From Fasciolopsis buskii (taxonomy: Eukaryota > Platyhelminthes > Trematoda > Plagiorchiida > Fasciolidae): a DNA stretch of 64,000 nt. Location: contig LUCM01005701.1 in assembly GCA_008360955.1 (NCBI GenBank), positions 260,886-324,885 of the forward strand. The letters are read 5' to 3'. How positions within the stretch are numbered: the stretch's first letter is position 1; every line of letters starts with the position of its first letter. The notes below the pieces were generated by a model. That model was not told the DNA's origin. It saw only the letters and a program-made list of their open reading frames with translations, and did not search any database. A program made the position numbers and the translations under genes. Positions 34,944 through 49,200 of the stretch are shown here, in pieces.

Positions 34944-37900
34944 TCGGGATTGGTTAGATTTTACAAATTACTTTAATTGTTTTTTGGCGACATTTGGGAC
35001 GAAAATATGGGTGTTTGTAGACCTTGTGAATAAAACTATCATACACCATCAACTCGTCACTTGCCAACTTATTTGCACGGGACCTATACTCTTCCAATTT
35101 ATCCCCAGTCCAATTTATCCACTTTCTCATATTCGGATAGATAAAGGTTCGCGTTCACCTTTTAAACAGAATGAATTTTTGGACACTTATTCGTGTCTGT
35201 TGAAGCAGTTATTTTAAACAATAATTGTTGCTTCTTTTTTAAATACTTTGTAATGGTTGTTATTCTTATATGTTTTAACCTTTTGTTTTTTCTTTGGCTC
35301 ACCTCCTGAGGATAACCTGGTACAGATCAGGTATAAATGAATGACTGAATAAACAGATTACCGACTGACAGGCTATTCTTCCCAAATCGATTATGGTCAA
35401 CTTACTTGAGCTTGGTCATTCCGCTTATTATATTTCCATGTAGTTACACTGCTGGTATTTTGGAATGTTTTGCAGGCTCCGTCAACTCTTTGATGCCTAG
35501 CTTCCTTTGCTTTTCGAATACTTAGCAGGGAACGATTGCAACCTAAGTTAGGGATAACGACCCACTATTTAGGATACGAATAGATCACACAAAGGAAAGT
35601 TTATAGAATCTCGGAAGAACGTAAGCATCAAAGCCAACACAAGTCTTCTCAATACAGACCCCCAAAATAAGATTGAGATAATTCAGCATCCCGAAACAGA
35701 ATCAATGCAAAAAATGATTCGTGAAAAAGGTGGTTATTAGTTGTACAGAAAAGAATCCGAAATTCGATTTGATAAAACAGTCAATAAAAGGATTGCCTGA
35801 TATCCGCGAAAAATTAAAGCACTGCAAAGACTAAGCATTAGTAGAATAAAGCAAAATGGGTGCGTTTTGTATGGGGATCTGCGAGAGAAAATGAAATGTA
35901 ATGAATTATTTACTAAGCACCATTTGGTCTGTGTTCTAATTTCGTCGAATCTGTGATTTCCCGGAGAACTGTAAGGTTTAACATTGCCGAAATATTTTGG
36001 AAATAATCAGCGCTCACACGCTCTGTCAGAAAACATTCGTTTCCAGGGAGCACGCTACAGTATGGAAATCAGATCACAATATCATTCCATAAGAGCTGAC
36101 CCGGTGAACATAAATCGGTTAGGATGAGGTGAGTCCGGTGAGCAGCACATAACCGGAAATACATATTGATTTTTCCGTTTCAAATGGTAGTTGGTTCTCT
36201 TTGCTATACCAAATTTCCCTATCACTGTCCCAGACGGCTCACTGAAATTTCAATAGAATCCCTAGGAGCTTGAATGAAACAATGGTTCCTCAAAATTCTG
36301 TCGTCCATCTGGTAAGCACCAGGTAGAAATATGTGAGAAACAACAGTAACCGCGAAACCCATCTTTTGTTTCCAAGGCGTGTAGTTTGCCCATTCTTGTG
36401 GAAAACGCAACACCGGGGAAAAATATCGCTTGGTGCGTTCGATTTTCGCTCAGTTGCGCTTTGATCGGTGATCCCAGACCATAAATTGAAACTAGATTAT
36501 TGATTTTGTACCAGTGGACTGTATATATTGTTCAGCAGCAGATTTTTATGCTCACTTTATGTTGTACGCTTTTCATGGACCGTTTGAGGAAGAAACAAGC
36601 CTTACTGGATCCGCTTCGCAAGACAAAAGTTAATTCTTATTTTGTTTTTTTCTACTAAGGCTATAGAAAATTCACTGATTGCTTTTGTTTTAATTTTTAA
36701 TTTACAATAGTTTGCTTATATACACATCAATTTATGACGACGGAGTTTAATCGAAACCATATATGTAGAAAACGCTTAGGTATGAAAATGAACGAGTCCT
36801 GTGTGTTACTATTTGTCAAACTAGGTTACTGTCGCTCGACAAACAACCACGTATATTTAGTCCTTCCTTGTTCTTGGCCAAATGGCCAAACAGGGAGATT
36901 TATGTGAAGTCTGTATAGGTGTTTTCATATAAACTGCTATTACTATTAGAAAATTACAATCTCTTTGCTCCCAGTATTTATCATGCAACAAAAATACGAC
37001 GTATCTAGAAGGATGACTCAGCTACGGAAATGCTGCCCGTTGTAAATTTGTACGGAGAATCCAAACTCGCGAAATAAAATTTGAAAACTACCAGATCAAC
37101 ATCATGACCAACCTTATTTGATTATATATGTATATAGTATTGGTTTGTTCGCTGAGCTGGACAGTTTGATTGCAAATGTTTCGTCATTAGCTATCAGACC
37201 ACAGCACCTCGTTTGGTGATGGAATGTTTGCAACCTAATTGCCTGGCTCAGTCAACAAACCTGAGCAAGAAGTAAGTACATCATTCTCTTACCTGTTATA
37301 TATGCATATATATGTATTTATGTATATATATATATTACTGACAATGATTCAGAACGATCCCGGAATCCTTCACCGGTTACTCGATTAAAAGAGGTTTCTA
37401 GCGGCATTCGGAATTAAAGGCAGCATCCTCAGTTTTGGGGTCCGTGGTAACAGTCTTCTGAAATTACCGAAAGGCTTCCCAGTTGTCCATATGTTCCTGG
37501 TCGCCTTGACGCACATTTTACAGTGAAACATTGCCCAGAACGGATTCTTCTTGCTTCAAACTTCTGAGATTGGTTCCGAGATAATTATCAGTTGAGTGAA
37601 TCTGGTGTGTTTGCAAAGGACAGCAAGTCCCCGTTCTATGCCCTTGGTGCATTGGTATCTCGAATTGCTCATTATTCATTTTACCAAAATCCCCTTTATC
37701 CTGTTTCAGAAGACTTGTTTTTTGTGTGTGAGACCTAGGACACACTGATTATACTGAACTGCAGGACTGATTTGCCTTGAAATAAACAAGCAAAAATGCT
37801 ATATTTCGAAAACGATCACGGTTGAACAAATCGTAGCTTGGACATTTTCGTCACGATGTAGCAGCATCAATAATGGAAGGAGATTTTGTCTTCAAATCGG

Positions 37901-39923
37901 ATGTTACACAGGCTGCTTCAAAGAGAGAAATATTGGTAACTTCTGTCATGTCTAATGAGTGGCAAATATGAAGGTTTATGCAACTTACGGCTCGGTGGCG
38001 TTCAGCAGATATTCTGTAGGACATCTACTCATCGTCCATCAACGTCGTCTGATCCTATAGAAGAAAAAACCAACTAAGTCGACTTACACCCGGGATGTTT
38101 CAGTGCCACTATTACAGTAAAAATCAAGGTTTTTGGCTAATCACAAACACAAATCGAATAAAGCTATCTACTGACCGTGGAATTTGACGAATTCCAAATA
38201 TATCTGATAAGTAAAGACCTATTCCAAATATGACAAAAACGCAGTGAATCCACGGTTCACCCGGAAATGTGTCGACTGTTTTCTGGCCACTAAAAAAGAC
38301 GGAAAATCCTAGTGGTTAACGTGGTTTGCCCCTTTGGTCGATGGCTTATTATTAAGGGGCTCCGGAGGGTCAGTGGTGCTGATCAACGAATATTAATGGC
38401 TTGTCTAATGATCGTCTCGAGGTGAAAACCGATTTTGGAACTTACAATTATTCGGAGCTCTTTTGTGTTTGGAATCGCGACTGCTTCGAGTGACTCCAGT
38501 GGGGGCTTCAGTGCATTCAAAGTAACTATCACGTTTGCCATTATATATGGATAAACAATTCGGGATGGAATGGTTTGTGATTGATGTGATGAAACATAAA
38601 TATGGCACTGTTGCAGAAAAAATTTTCGAGCATCTCTTTTCTGCGACAGTTAAGAGCTAATTAATTTAAATTTGGTTGATTTACGAATTTATTGGCCTTA
38701 GACGTGTGCATACACGGACATGAATTTCTGCTCCTTTTGGAAATCCTAACTAAGTGATTTCTGCTAAAACTCAGAAATTTTTTTGCTTCACTGTAGCTCC
38801 CAGCAAAATCCATTCACGTCCGGCGCGTTTGCTTACCTGTGCTCATCGGTTGGACACCTGCAGTCGAAAACATCGTGCAGTGATATGTACCAAGTGCAAA
38901 TGCGTTGTGATTTGTTCAGATCCATCATTTTTTCTTCTTCTTCTCCAAAAATGAAATTAACACTGAACAACTTATTCCATGGTGCCCGCTACAGTACTAT
39001 AAAAATCGTTGTCTGACCCACGCGCAATTAAATATTTTCGCAGCAAAGGTCCACTCACTTGATCTGCTAGAGGATGCTGAATAGGAGGAAAGCAAATTCT
39101 ATTGCACTCATCACTCGTACACAGTTTAGTAGTCTGGACCATCCATTTTACATGAAATTTGTACGCTCATTAAGTATGCTTCTCAGGAAGTCATATATTG
39201 TAATGTTTGTTATAAATTTGTGCCATAATGCCAATGCATGATGGGGTCAACCAGATATATACGGTAAAACAATCATACCAGTTAAACCGGGCTCCTCGTG
39301 TGTGGTCATCACAAATAGCATGACCTAGTTAGGAAAAATATCCATCCATCACAAAGTCATTGGCATGAGCATTGTGTAAATTTGCAACAACTAAAGCTCA
39401 GTAACCCGTGTAATAGTGGAGACGATCGCCATGAGGCTGCCTGGTTAATAAGTTATTGCTTGAAATAAGTGGGGTTGTCATCATCACCATGTGCTTTGTA
39501 TGTTAGTAATGCCATGGTTGGGGACCAGACCATGACTGAACGGTTCTGGTTCTCCGAAATTAGCCGGTTGGTTACTCTGTCTGGCTTAAGGCGGGATGCC
39601 TACCAGTGCACTCAAACGGAGAAGGCTCATTGGGAAGACGTAATAGGCTCCATAGTGGAATCATGGGTTTATGATCCATTGTGAACAATGGGATAATTAA
39701 TTGCGGTGCAGTCTAGGGTAAATAGAACAGTCCTCTATGATCTCTACTATTGCATCAGACGTTCATATTCTTACACTGCCTGAGGAGACGCAAAAATTTA
39801 AGAATTTATAGATTTCTACTCACCAGATGTGCTGCTTTCAAACCCTGTAAAGTGGTACCGCCGTTAAAATATTCTTGTAAGTGCAGGTTGATTATCTACC
39901 TTATCAGACATGGTTTTCTGCAG
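34944..39923. other. AT-rich stretch without recognised genes
   Basis: Between 35218 and 37518 there is almost no frame of 60 codons or more. At 35305-35352 the text CCTGAGGATAACC and a run resembling imperfect TGAA repeats looks like the end of an RTE-type LINE, but no coding remains precede it. The remainder holds short frames only. Confidence 0.45.
37297..37336. repeat. Imperfect TA-rich microsatellite
   Basis: Interrupted alternating purine-pyrimidine tract (TATATATGCATATATATG and a second TA run) able to form self-complementary hairpins. Similar short tracts occur near 43470-43495 and 60581-60600. Confidence 0.8.
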
Positions 39924-40176
39924 ATTCCAAGAAGTAGTAATGGTGAAGGAACTTTGGAACACCTTTCTTGGAACAGGTAAAAGCTGCCACAATGGTCCAG
40001 TTGTGCTTTCGACATTTAGCGAACCAAAAATGAGTTTAGTTCGTATAGCATCAGAGGGACAACGAACCAGTGTGAAACATGCGACCGGAAGCTGCGTTTC
40101 GATTAACGAATTGAACGGCTTGAACGATCGAATAGTAATCCATTTACCGGATCAGAATTTTATCGGGAAACACTAG
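39924..40176 (+). CDS. Candidate exon pair or single terminal exon, protein unknown
   Basis: A segment that starts after TTTTCTGCAG and has a near-perfect donor at 39976/39977 (GAACAG followed by GTAAAAG), giving a 53-base exon. A second acceptor at about 40019 (ACATTTAG) would make a 43-base intron, and the frame then continues in phase to a TAG at 40174-40176, with sequence such as VRIASEGQRTSVKHATGS. Reading straight through without splicing is also open, so the intron is not required. Flatworms do have introns this short. I recognise no family. Chance cannot be excluded. Confidence 0.22.
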
Positions 40177-42600
40177 AGATTACCTTTACGGTATTGACAG
40201 AAATCATTACAAATGCCCTCGTCATCATTGTCTGTGATTGGTGAGAACATCGACGATTTATTCATGACATGCTAATTGTCATGAACTCGGGAATTCCATT
40301 TCAATATTGTAAAGCTGCTGCCGTTTACCGCGTAACCGGAAGCACCAACAAATGCTGTCTTTTCCTGATTTCCTCCTGTCACGGACCGCATCATTGGAAA
40401 CTGAACTTGGGTACAACTGGGCACAAGGTAACCACACACGGATCTAACAGAGTTCACGAAACTGTTTAAAGGGTAGTTAGAATTTGTCCAAGGTCACGTC
40501 TACAAGTGTCAAATAATTCGTTTTCCATTACGGTTATTTTATCAACCTTACTGCACACAATTGCACACCTAAGTACAAAATAGTCATTTTTCAGTTATTG
40601 AGAAATCGTGCTTCGTGTGTGCATTCGTTGTGACTCTAATATGCTTTTCATAATCCACAAGGTCATATAGGGACAGAGCCTTGGTCATTTATATTTTCCA
40701 TTTGTTAGTGAAAAATTGGATTGAAAAATTTTCGTTCCATAATATCTTTTTGTTTAATCAAAAAATTCGTATGAACTCTCCCCCACCCCCAAAGTACGCT
40801 GAGCTAAACAAAACCATCATTTGCACAATGGTACATGAAACTTTTGCTGACCATGTTTTAGAACCAGAATGTCGATAGTCCTAAACATGGTATATCGCGT
40901 GAATCTCTAGCCACGAGATGCCGGCCATGCAACACCAAAACACTTGTTCCAGTATCCCAGGAGGCTGCCGCGTACGAGACTAATGGGTGCTTTGGCTAAT
41001 GCGCGTTAAATGAGTTTCGATAAGATCTGTGTGCATAACAGAACGCTTTTCAAAAGTAAAGGAAGATAAATATTTTCCGCAATCCCAAACGAAACTCACA
41101 TGAAGTCCTTAGACGTTTTCCTGTGGTATTAAGTTATTTCCACAATTCGAATGAGTGGTAAATCAAGGCATTTGGGCTAGTTGGACTACACACAAAAAAC
41201 ATTACAAGTTTATGCAAATTCAGTCTATTACCTTTACTTGGAGGAGCTGGTGAAATACAAGGAAAAAACGATGGGGGGCATATTAGCTAACATTCCCCAT
41301 AAAGAAAAGAAGGCAAGGTTTAGATGGATCTTGCGCCTTGGAGTGAAGTATATTGCATGCGGTTTGTGTACATTAAGAGGGAAGAAATGTGGATAGTTAT
41401 GAATCATCGGGATCATATGCAAGCGAAAAACTCAGAGGGAGAAAAACAATGAAAATTTCTAGTACGAAACTCATAAAGAATTATCAATTGCTCACTGAAG
41501 TAGGATTTACTGCCACTTGATTCTGTTAATAGGAGACATGGTGGGTTTTATTGGAGTCTGATACGTACGGAAACCAAAACATGAGTGCTAGTGATTTTCC
41601 CCTATAATAATCAGATATAAAGCCTTAGGATATCTGAGGCTGATAAGGGATTATTTGCTTTGGAAAAAACGTTTGAACAAAGGAAAACAGTATGAAAGAT
41701 TTCAGAAATGCCAGGAGTTATTTAGAAGAACAATATTCGGTGAAATCAGTTTTTATCCACCTTCCTGACAAAAAGAAAGCGTCTGTTACTGGGGGGATCG
41801 GGGAACGAATTTACGGTCACCCTGTATTTGATCACCCCGAACCCTAATGAATTTTTGATTTAAGGTTCCCAGGCTCAGACTACCTGTTTTTCGACAATCG
41901 TTCACCCACCGACCAATGATTAGAAAACTTTGACGGATTTTCTCAGCTGTTTACCATTTGCTCATCCGCGCACGTGCACTCGGGAACAAGTAAGTGTACA
42001 AGTTGCGTAAAGGCGTTCGGTTGACCATTAAAAATACTCCGTAAGCAACTGCCATTGCACTTCAAAGAAGTTCTTATTTGCTCATGTGATTTTCGTAGAT
42101 AGAAAGCGAAACTAAGGTAAGATCGGCGTACAGGCTTTCTAATTTGAGGTTTCCCAGGAATCCAGTGAGGGAAATCAAGCAGACATTCAAGTACTTTAGC
42201 GTGGATCTTAGAACCGTTAGTATTTAATTACAAATTAGTGCAAAAATTTATGTATAATGTTAATCTAATTTGAGTAGGCTAGTTTCAGTGCTAGAAAACG
42301 GATTTCTTAATCCCAAATAGTGCACAATCACTGGTACGAAGCGAGCAATCTCAAAACGGAATGAGACAATGAGATCGATTTCATTGGACAGAAAAAAATA
42401 TGGATTTATATTTATATACTTGGACTTGTATGCTTGGACTAAGGTTACGTACTAGTGGTTCACTTGGGCTTTTTCAATGGCCAATATGTTCAAGCGTAGC
42501 ATGACGACCAACAACCGGGGTAGTCAGTCGCCAGGTGAAATTGATGAAAACAATAAAATTTTTCGCAGATTTTCCTCAAATTCATTGATTTCTTGAGCAG
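40177..42600. other. AT-rich stretch without recognised genes
   Basis: Short frames on both strands (up to 71 codons), no motif and no element resemblance recognised. Confidence 0.5.
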
Positions 42601-42781
42601 TTACGCATTGTCGTGCACAATGATAGAGGCCTGACCCTAATCGGCTTCTGCTACAGAATGATTGAAACTGAAGTTTTCAAAGAAGGAGATGTTGTGTTCT
42701 GTATTGAAATTGCCTGCAATGATGTTTGTGACATTACCATATGGCATTCTCCCTACTCGTCAAAATCGCATTGTGTTCGTG
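42601..42781 (+). CDS. Candidate internal exon, protein unknown
   Basis: Begins after a pyrimidine-containing acceptor ending TTTCTTGAGCAG and can end at the donor GTAGAT. The 60-codon translation includes LTLIGFCYRMIETEVFKEGD and FCIEIACNDVCDI, with mixed charged and hydrophobic residues of ordinary protein composition. Entry phase 0, exit phase 1. No family recognised and no phase-compatible neighbour was found, so this is a weak call. Confidence 0.18.
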
Positions 42782-45287
42782 GTAGATTTTTAACCGCGCA
42801 GCACATATCCTTGTAAAGAGGACAATTTCCTGTATGAAAGGTGAAAGTAGGTCTCGGGTTGGAGGTATTTCTATTTCTAGACTGATTTATTACTTAAGTA
42901 CAAAGAATGTTTGTTCTCATGGAAAAATATGTCCAAACATTTAATCTGATGCCAAGAATCCACCAAAATTTAAATCCCCACCTTTCAAATGAGGTAAACT
43001 TAAACTTTTGGCTTTTTCGAATTGATCCTGGAAGTTTCGGTCCCTCTTCTAGATGTTCGCAAAGGATTTTATTAGAGATTTTTAAATTTCAAAAACATTT
43101 TTTCTCACCAAACATGACATTATTGAGTAGAACAAATTATAATTAAGTGTACATTGGGTGCAGTCAACGCAACCCGTCGTCTTGTGTTATCTAGATCGGT
43201 AAGTTTACGATGACATATATTCCGGATAAAAAACGAGCCCACTTGCCATTATCACCATCTGATCCTGGAAGGAACATATGGAAATCGGGTCCTCTAATTA
43301 AACGGTGCTCTTTGTGTGATTTAGCAAATTCATACTATATGTATGTCGTTATTTTTTTTGAGCTAGAGATTTTGTGCTCTGGAAATACTCATCGTTGTGC
43401 ATAGCACATGTTTCAAAATACATAATCCTACAGATTACTTTATTGTATAAACGGTCGCATGCTCTGCGTATACATATGCATATATCTATCTATATCCAGT
43501 CTGGATAAATCTCTATATAATAGATTTTGAAGTGATTACCAAAATACAATGCGAAACCAATAAAGCCTTATAATGTTTGAGTAGTGTAGACGGTAACTCT
43601 GAAAACTGCTCATTTGCTTGCCAGTCACAATAAGAACCAAGGTTTAATCTTATTATACAAACACTCCAGAGTTTACTAGACTTTTGCGCGATAAATCATG
43701 GAGTGACCGACAAAATAAATGTATTAGGTTTCACGGTGAACATTATTGCATCAATCGCTCTTTCGATCAAAAGTAACAATACCGTGGCGATATAAAGGAG
43801 ATCTATCGCGGATGTTTTAGAAAAGTAAAATATTGCTGGAAATTCAAATTAGAATCAGTTTTCTAATGAAGGGTAAATGATACTCCGTTCATTTGATTTC
43901 TCTCTTGTGCGAAGCACTTCTGATAATGATTCGGCTATGGACATAAGTTCTGAGACCGGCAATGCCTTAGGAGCCAGTTCTGTCTATAAAGAAGGGTGGA
44001 ATAACGCTGTGGAAGCAAAATTTGCATGGACTGAATGCCTATTTAACAAAAACCGTAAATAAGCTGCTACTCGCATGTTAGCATATTCATTAAAGTTTAA
44101 TGAATTACTGCCAAATCATGAGAAATAAAAAAAACTGGAGGAGATGCAGGTAATCATTCGTGGCCCCGTTTGGCTGTCAATGGCTAACAGAAAGCTCCAA
44201 TGGGTGCGTAGCATCGATTGCACAGAAAACGGATCAACAACGCCGTACAGCTTGCAAAAAGAATATGGTTGGTGAGGGGCTTAATTCATCCTAAAGTGTT
44301 CAATACCGGCCAAAATATATATTTAGCATCAAGGTTACCATGATTCAAAAATAAAAATCCTCGGGAGAACATTGAAGCAGCCAGAAAATAAATGCAGGTT
44401 TGATGGGAAGTAAAAAGTTAGATTTATGACAAACTGATAAGGCACGATAAAGTGCGGTGTTGATTTGGATGCACAAATAACTTTTTAATCATCGGAAAGT
44501 GGTCACGTGCATCAATCTGATATTTATTGCAAACATTTGAGACAGATTACTGCTTCAAACTGAATAGGCACTGGGAAGGATGAGCTGATAACGAATGACT
44601 TATACTCAGTGATTTTGAATGAATGAGCTTTTTATAATATGCCACGAGCTGCGTCATCGCACGCTGAGAACTGAATCTTTCCATGAAAATGTTATTGTTA
44701 TAAGCTATTATTTCGATGTTAATGCGATAAACAATCCCCTTGAAATCCTCAGATAATAGTGACAACTGATTCCATCACTCAATTTAAAATTACATGAGGC
44801 AAGTTACTAGAATGAGGATACGGGTATTTCCTTAGATCTGCAATGGTTCGATTACCCGAAAAACCCACCAACCAGGTGAAATAGCAGTACTAATAGCGTT
44901 TCTGGTTTTCCTTGTTCTCGTTGTCAATTATCAAAAGGCCTTCAGAGGATGTATCACAGCCAAATCCGCTGTGGTTGTGTAACAAAATAGTTTAACCGTA
45001 ACTAGCGAACTAAGACCTCAATGGTAAACAAGCCCTGATAAATATTTACGCAGCACTGGTAGCTTACCTGAACCTTTGGATATTCGATCTGGGGCGAAAC
45101 GATGAGTGAACATAATGCATCACCTATAACAGTTGAAAATCCTTATAACCAGGGAAACTTGCTTATGTCTAGAAAATATTTATTTTATTTCACTTGTTTG
45201 AATGTGAAAACCAGCATATACATTTTATGACAGTGTTTTGAACTTAAGTCATGTTTGTCTATATTGTTTAAATCGGACAAACTGCAG
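42782..45287. other. AT-rich stretch with one weak terminal-exon-like segment
   Basis: At 43898-44062 on the plus strand, a segment after TCTCTCTTGTGCGAAG stays open to a TAA, with composition (for example SSETGNALGASSVYKEGWN) that could be protein-coding; confidence is low. Otherwise only short frames and small AT tracts. Confidence 0.35.
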
Positions 45288-45452
45288 GTTTACTTACTTG
45301 ATGCTTCACTGGACACGGCTAAGGATGTTATAAGGACACTCGGTTATAATCAGCGTTTAGAATTAGCTTGGCCATCTTATCAAATAAAGATAATTGCGCA
45401 GAAAACTGCTGACAGCTTTTCCGAGCAACGAATCCCTAAATTATGCAAATAA
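45288..45452 (+). CDS. Candidate terminal exon, protein unknown
   Basis: Starts after CTGCAG and stays open for 54 codons to a TAA (VYLLDASLDTAKDVIRTLGY is its opening). There is no GT donor before the stop in a useful place, so it could only be a last exon. The acceptor has a modest pyrimidine tract. No family recognised. Confidence 0.15.
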   Translation, partial: VYLLDASLDTAKDVIRTLGYNQRLELAWPSYQIKIIAQKTADSFSEQRIPKLCK

Positions 45453-46194
45453 CAGGCTTTTCCAGTGGTTACTAATCCGTTTCTTTGTGCATATCCCAAT
45501 TCGCTGTGCACTGGCAGATAACGAATGATTTTGAACTGCCCACTCTCCTGAGTGGTTTTATAAACCAGACTTTTCCTATAAGACGGTAAACCAACGTTTT
45601 TCAATCGTCAGTTATGCGAGCATAGCTTAACCTACAGTGAATGCTCGTAAATTTGAATTTTTCACACTGAATTCAGAACCGAAAAGATTCATTGCACGTT
45701 CAACTAAAATTACGTCACTGAAACATTCAAAATGAATTTTGTGATTTCATTCCATCAATACTTGTTTTGCACATTTTGTGTGAGCTTACGTGAAATTGGC
45801 TTTATGAACTCTGACAGTGGTGAACAGAAAACATTTTTGAATAGAAGGAATAGTCAGTTCGTCCTTGTACGGGCAAAAAATCAACAGTGATTAGTGAATG
45901 TGTGATAATATTCTGTTTATCTAATATGAAAATCTCTATCTATTCGTAAAATCTCGCGAATCAAATTACGAGAACGAACCAGGTATCTTGTCCCCTTTCA
46001 TGACTGTTGTTTGGGTTGAAATTAGGCACAACAAGCGTCAGTCATTTTTCCATTTACCAGTACATTTTGTGTCAAACATAAAAGTGAGATGATGAAGGAT
46101 GTTTTTTCAAACTCACAAGATTATTAAATATCACCAAATGATATCCGGTAAGGTCGATAATATGCTAACGTTTTTTCCCCCATCTGTTTATCAG
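45453..46194. other. No gene recognised
   Basis: AT-rich; only a 74-codon minus-strand frame overlapping the preceding segment. Confidence 0.5.
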
Positions 46195-46299
46195 ACGCCC
46201 CGCGAAACCAAGAGCAATTTAGAACACAGCAAAAATAACTTCGATTTCGTAAAGTTTCAGCAGTTAAAGTATGCACGCAGCGAGTCGACCATTGATTGA
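46195..46299 (+). CDS. Candidate terminal exon, protein unknown
   Basis: Preceded by one of the best acceptors in the window: a T/C run (TTTTTTCCCCCATCTG) ending in TTTATCAG. The 34-codon frame after it opens TPRETKSNLEHSKNNFDF and ends at a TGA. It is short, so chance is a real possibility. No family recognised. Confidence 0.18.
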   Translation, partial: TPRETKSNLEHSKNNFDFVKFQQLKYARSESTID

Positions 46300-49200
46300 C
46301 TGCCGATGGATTAAAGTCTTACCCAAAAGTCTTCTTTTAAAATGAAAGTGTACTCCATATTTTCGTGGGTACTTTGAAATATATTGAATAACTCAAGTTT
46401 TTGAAACATAAGAATAGCCTGATCAGGAATGCCTGCGGTATGCTGACGTTTGGATTATCTTGGATAAAGTTCCTGCAGACAGGTTTTGTTTGCAAACTAA
46501 TCTTAGAAAGGTTACCCAAGTTAATCGTAACATTAGTCCATTTTATGCTTTCCTTATTATGTCACGTTTTCATACTTTATAAATTTCAGAAAGAATACCA
46601 CGTGGCCCTTCGTTTCGCCCACACAACTCAAAATTCTTCTGGCTTCGACAGATTGTCTGTTCAATGCATTTTATTTTGATTGGCAGAACCGCCATTCTGA
46701 ACAAAATAAAATGTCTATCCGTGACTAAAGTAAAAAAATGTAAGCAAAACACTTTTGCCAAAACACGTGTTCTTCTGTATTTTTCGCCGATAAAAGTAAA
46801 TTAATATGCTGCGAATTGGTTAGCCTGGGTAAGCAACATGTTGTTGGTATGGATATGCGTGCACATATTTGAAATGTGATTAAATTGTATTCGTCAAGGC
46901 CAGAAAATTCTTCGAAGAGGCGCACAACATCCACTGCTGTGTTCTGATTTTCCCAAGAAAACAAGGGTCTGCTTCACATTGGAATATATCGTTAACGCAG
47001 GCTTTTATTCGTTTGACAGACTTCTCTGTGCCTGAGGTTTTGGAATACGTTGTCAGCGTTATACCGCAGTTCGTTCGATGTCCTAAAAACTGTTTTATGG
47101 GCAGGTGCACAAACTCACGGGGTTTCAATCGGGCTGTAAACCTGCCAGTCTGTTTTTATAATTAGATGTCGTCGAAATAGTTCAATGGTTCTATTTACTT
47201 TTGAAGAATTCATCCCTAAAGTTCTTGGAAATATATGTTCTAATTCGAAATAATCTCTCGCGAAGAACCCAAATATGCACACAGGAGATCTTCAAACATT
47301 CGGCCTGTCAGTCACATCTGCAGAAAGCTTAGTTCTATTTCTAAATGAAATTTACGTAGCCTGCCTCAACCTCTTCCATGATATTTTAATCTTTCTTTCG
47401 TCCGTGCCTGGCAAGAGCCGTGGATGGCGGGATTAGAGAGCTATTTTGTGAAACACTAACTAGACGGTATAAACACTCGAAGGAGCAGGAAATCTTCAGT
47501 TATTGTGCACGTTTCGCGTACAAGCGTCGTGAAATAAATCCTGAGGCTATTTTGATAGTCCGCTGAGTACACGGTATCTAACGGCTTTTTTTTCTTCAGG
47601 CGATTTGTCCAATAGCTGTTCGCATCCGTGACCTCAAGTTGACGCCGAATTATACATAACACAAGGATCTCTAATTGATTCTTCCCACAGATCCCAGGAA
47701 TTTTCTTCAAATGCTTTAACTAAATCACTATCTGTGACAGGCTTTCTCACGAGGAACTTCGGAATCACTATTCGTCCGACCAATATTTTTCTCCACGAAG
47801 TATGGCACTAGTTCGCTCAACTAAGTAACTGATTGCATTAGCCAGAGAAAACAGTTATTGAAAAAATAAGCTCATTTTGCTACTGTTTAACTTCATGTAT
47901 ATTCTTGAAGTTTTGTAGTGAATTTAGTGATACTTACGGGGATAACTTGCTCTTCTTCCTGAGTTTCGGAACACAGCAAAACACTAAAGTTCACATCTCG
48001 GTTTTTAGGTACACTAAGACACTGGATGCAATGCTCCATGGAAGAATAATTACATTGGTTTCTTTAGCTCCATCAATATATAAATAAATGCATCACGTGG
48101 GTTGATTTTGAGTAAATTCCATAGGAATATATGGTAGGATAACTCCGGCTTCCATAAGTGTGTGTACAGGCAAATCCCTGCCCACGTGAGTAAATCGTTT
48201 CATTCATTTTCAAAGTTCTGTCTCCGTCACTTTACTTGTAGAGTGCGATAGTTTAAAGTTGACCAAGGATTCTACCAAAGCTAGATGAGTCCAGTCGGAG
48301 TCTTGTTGTGTAGTTTGCTCATCTATGAATGCCTTTTTCCCATTGGTGTGAATATGAAAATCTACCAGAGCACAGGTTTTGTGAATACATCTGATGCATT
48401 CAACTGTTCCCTTAAAGAAACTGTTTCATACGACAACATTTGCGTGAAAATACAAAAAATGTAAGGTCTTTCATGCCTCGTGAATGCTATATTGTCAATA
48501 ACAGCGTTATTGGCGCATTACATCCACCAACAACGATATGTCATTAACATTATATCATTCACAAATAAAACCAATACATGGCGCATCGATTTTTCGATAC
48601 AGTCCTTACATCATTTGGTCTTTTATGTTTTCCTCGATGAGGGTAATGCACTACGAAATTATGCGTTTACCTCCATGAGCCAGTTTCAAATCTGCGACAG
48701 AAACGTTCACAAAGTTGTTTTAATAATTCTTTTTGCCACTGTTGTGGTACAGTCGCGTAATTGCCTCTGGAGAAAATCTTAGGTAAGAAAGTTGTAATGG
48801 CAGCTACCGATTAGAAGGTCGTACTTTAAATGTGTTCCAGATGAATTAATATTTCAGCTAACCCTGGAAAATTTATAAAGCTATGTGCATAACTGGACTT
48901 TTCTCGTAACATAACGGAAAGCTGTTGTTTAACTGACAAATCTGAACCAGTGCCTGATGTTCTTTTCAATGGACTAGGAAGGTCTCTTAATTGTATATAT
49001 CTAGCATGATAGCAATGCGATTTTTATCGCCCAAAGAGGAATAAAGATAATACATATGAGTCAAACATTTAAATATCCTCAAGACGTTATGAATCAAATG
49101 CTTCGGGCAAACATGCGACCAGACTCTACGCAGAATTCGTTCTGGGATGCTTGAGTTTATACAAATTAATGGCTTGAAAGTTTCCCTTGATTTCGTCATC

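Noticed and set aside
39958..39990. GTGKS in the frame at 39910-40176 as a nucleotide-binding P-loop
   Set aside because: The text spans a strong splice donor and lacks the hydrophobic strand and the rest of the motif; probably intron sequence or chance.
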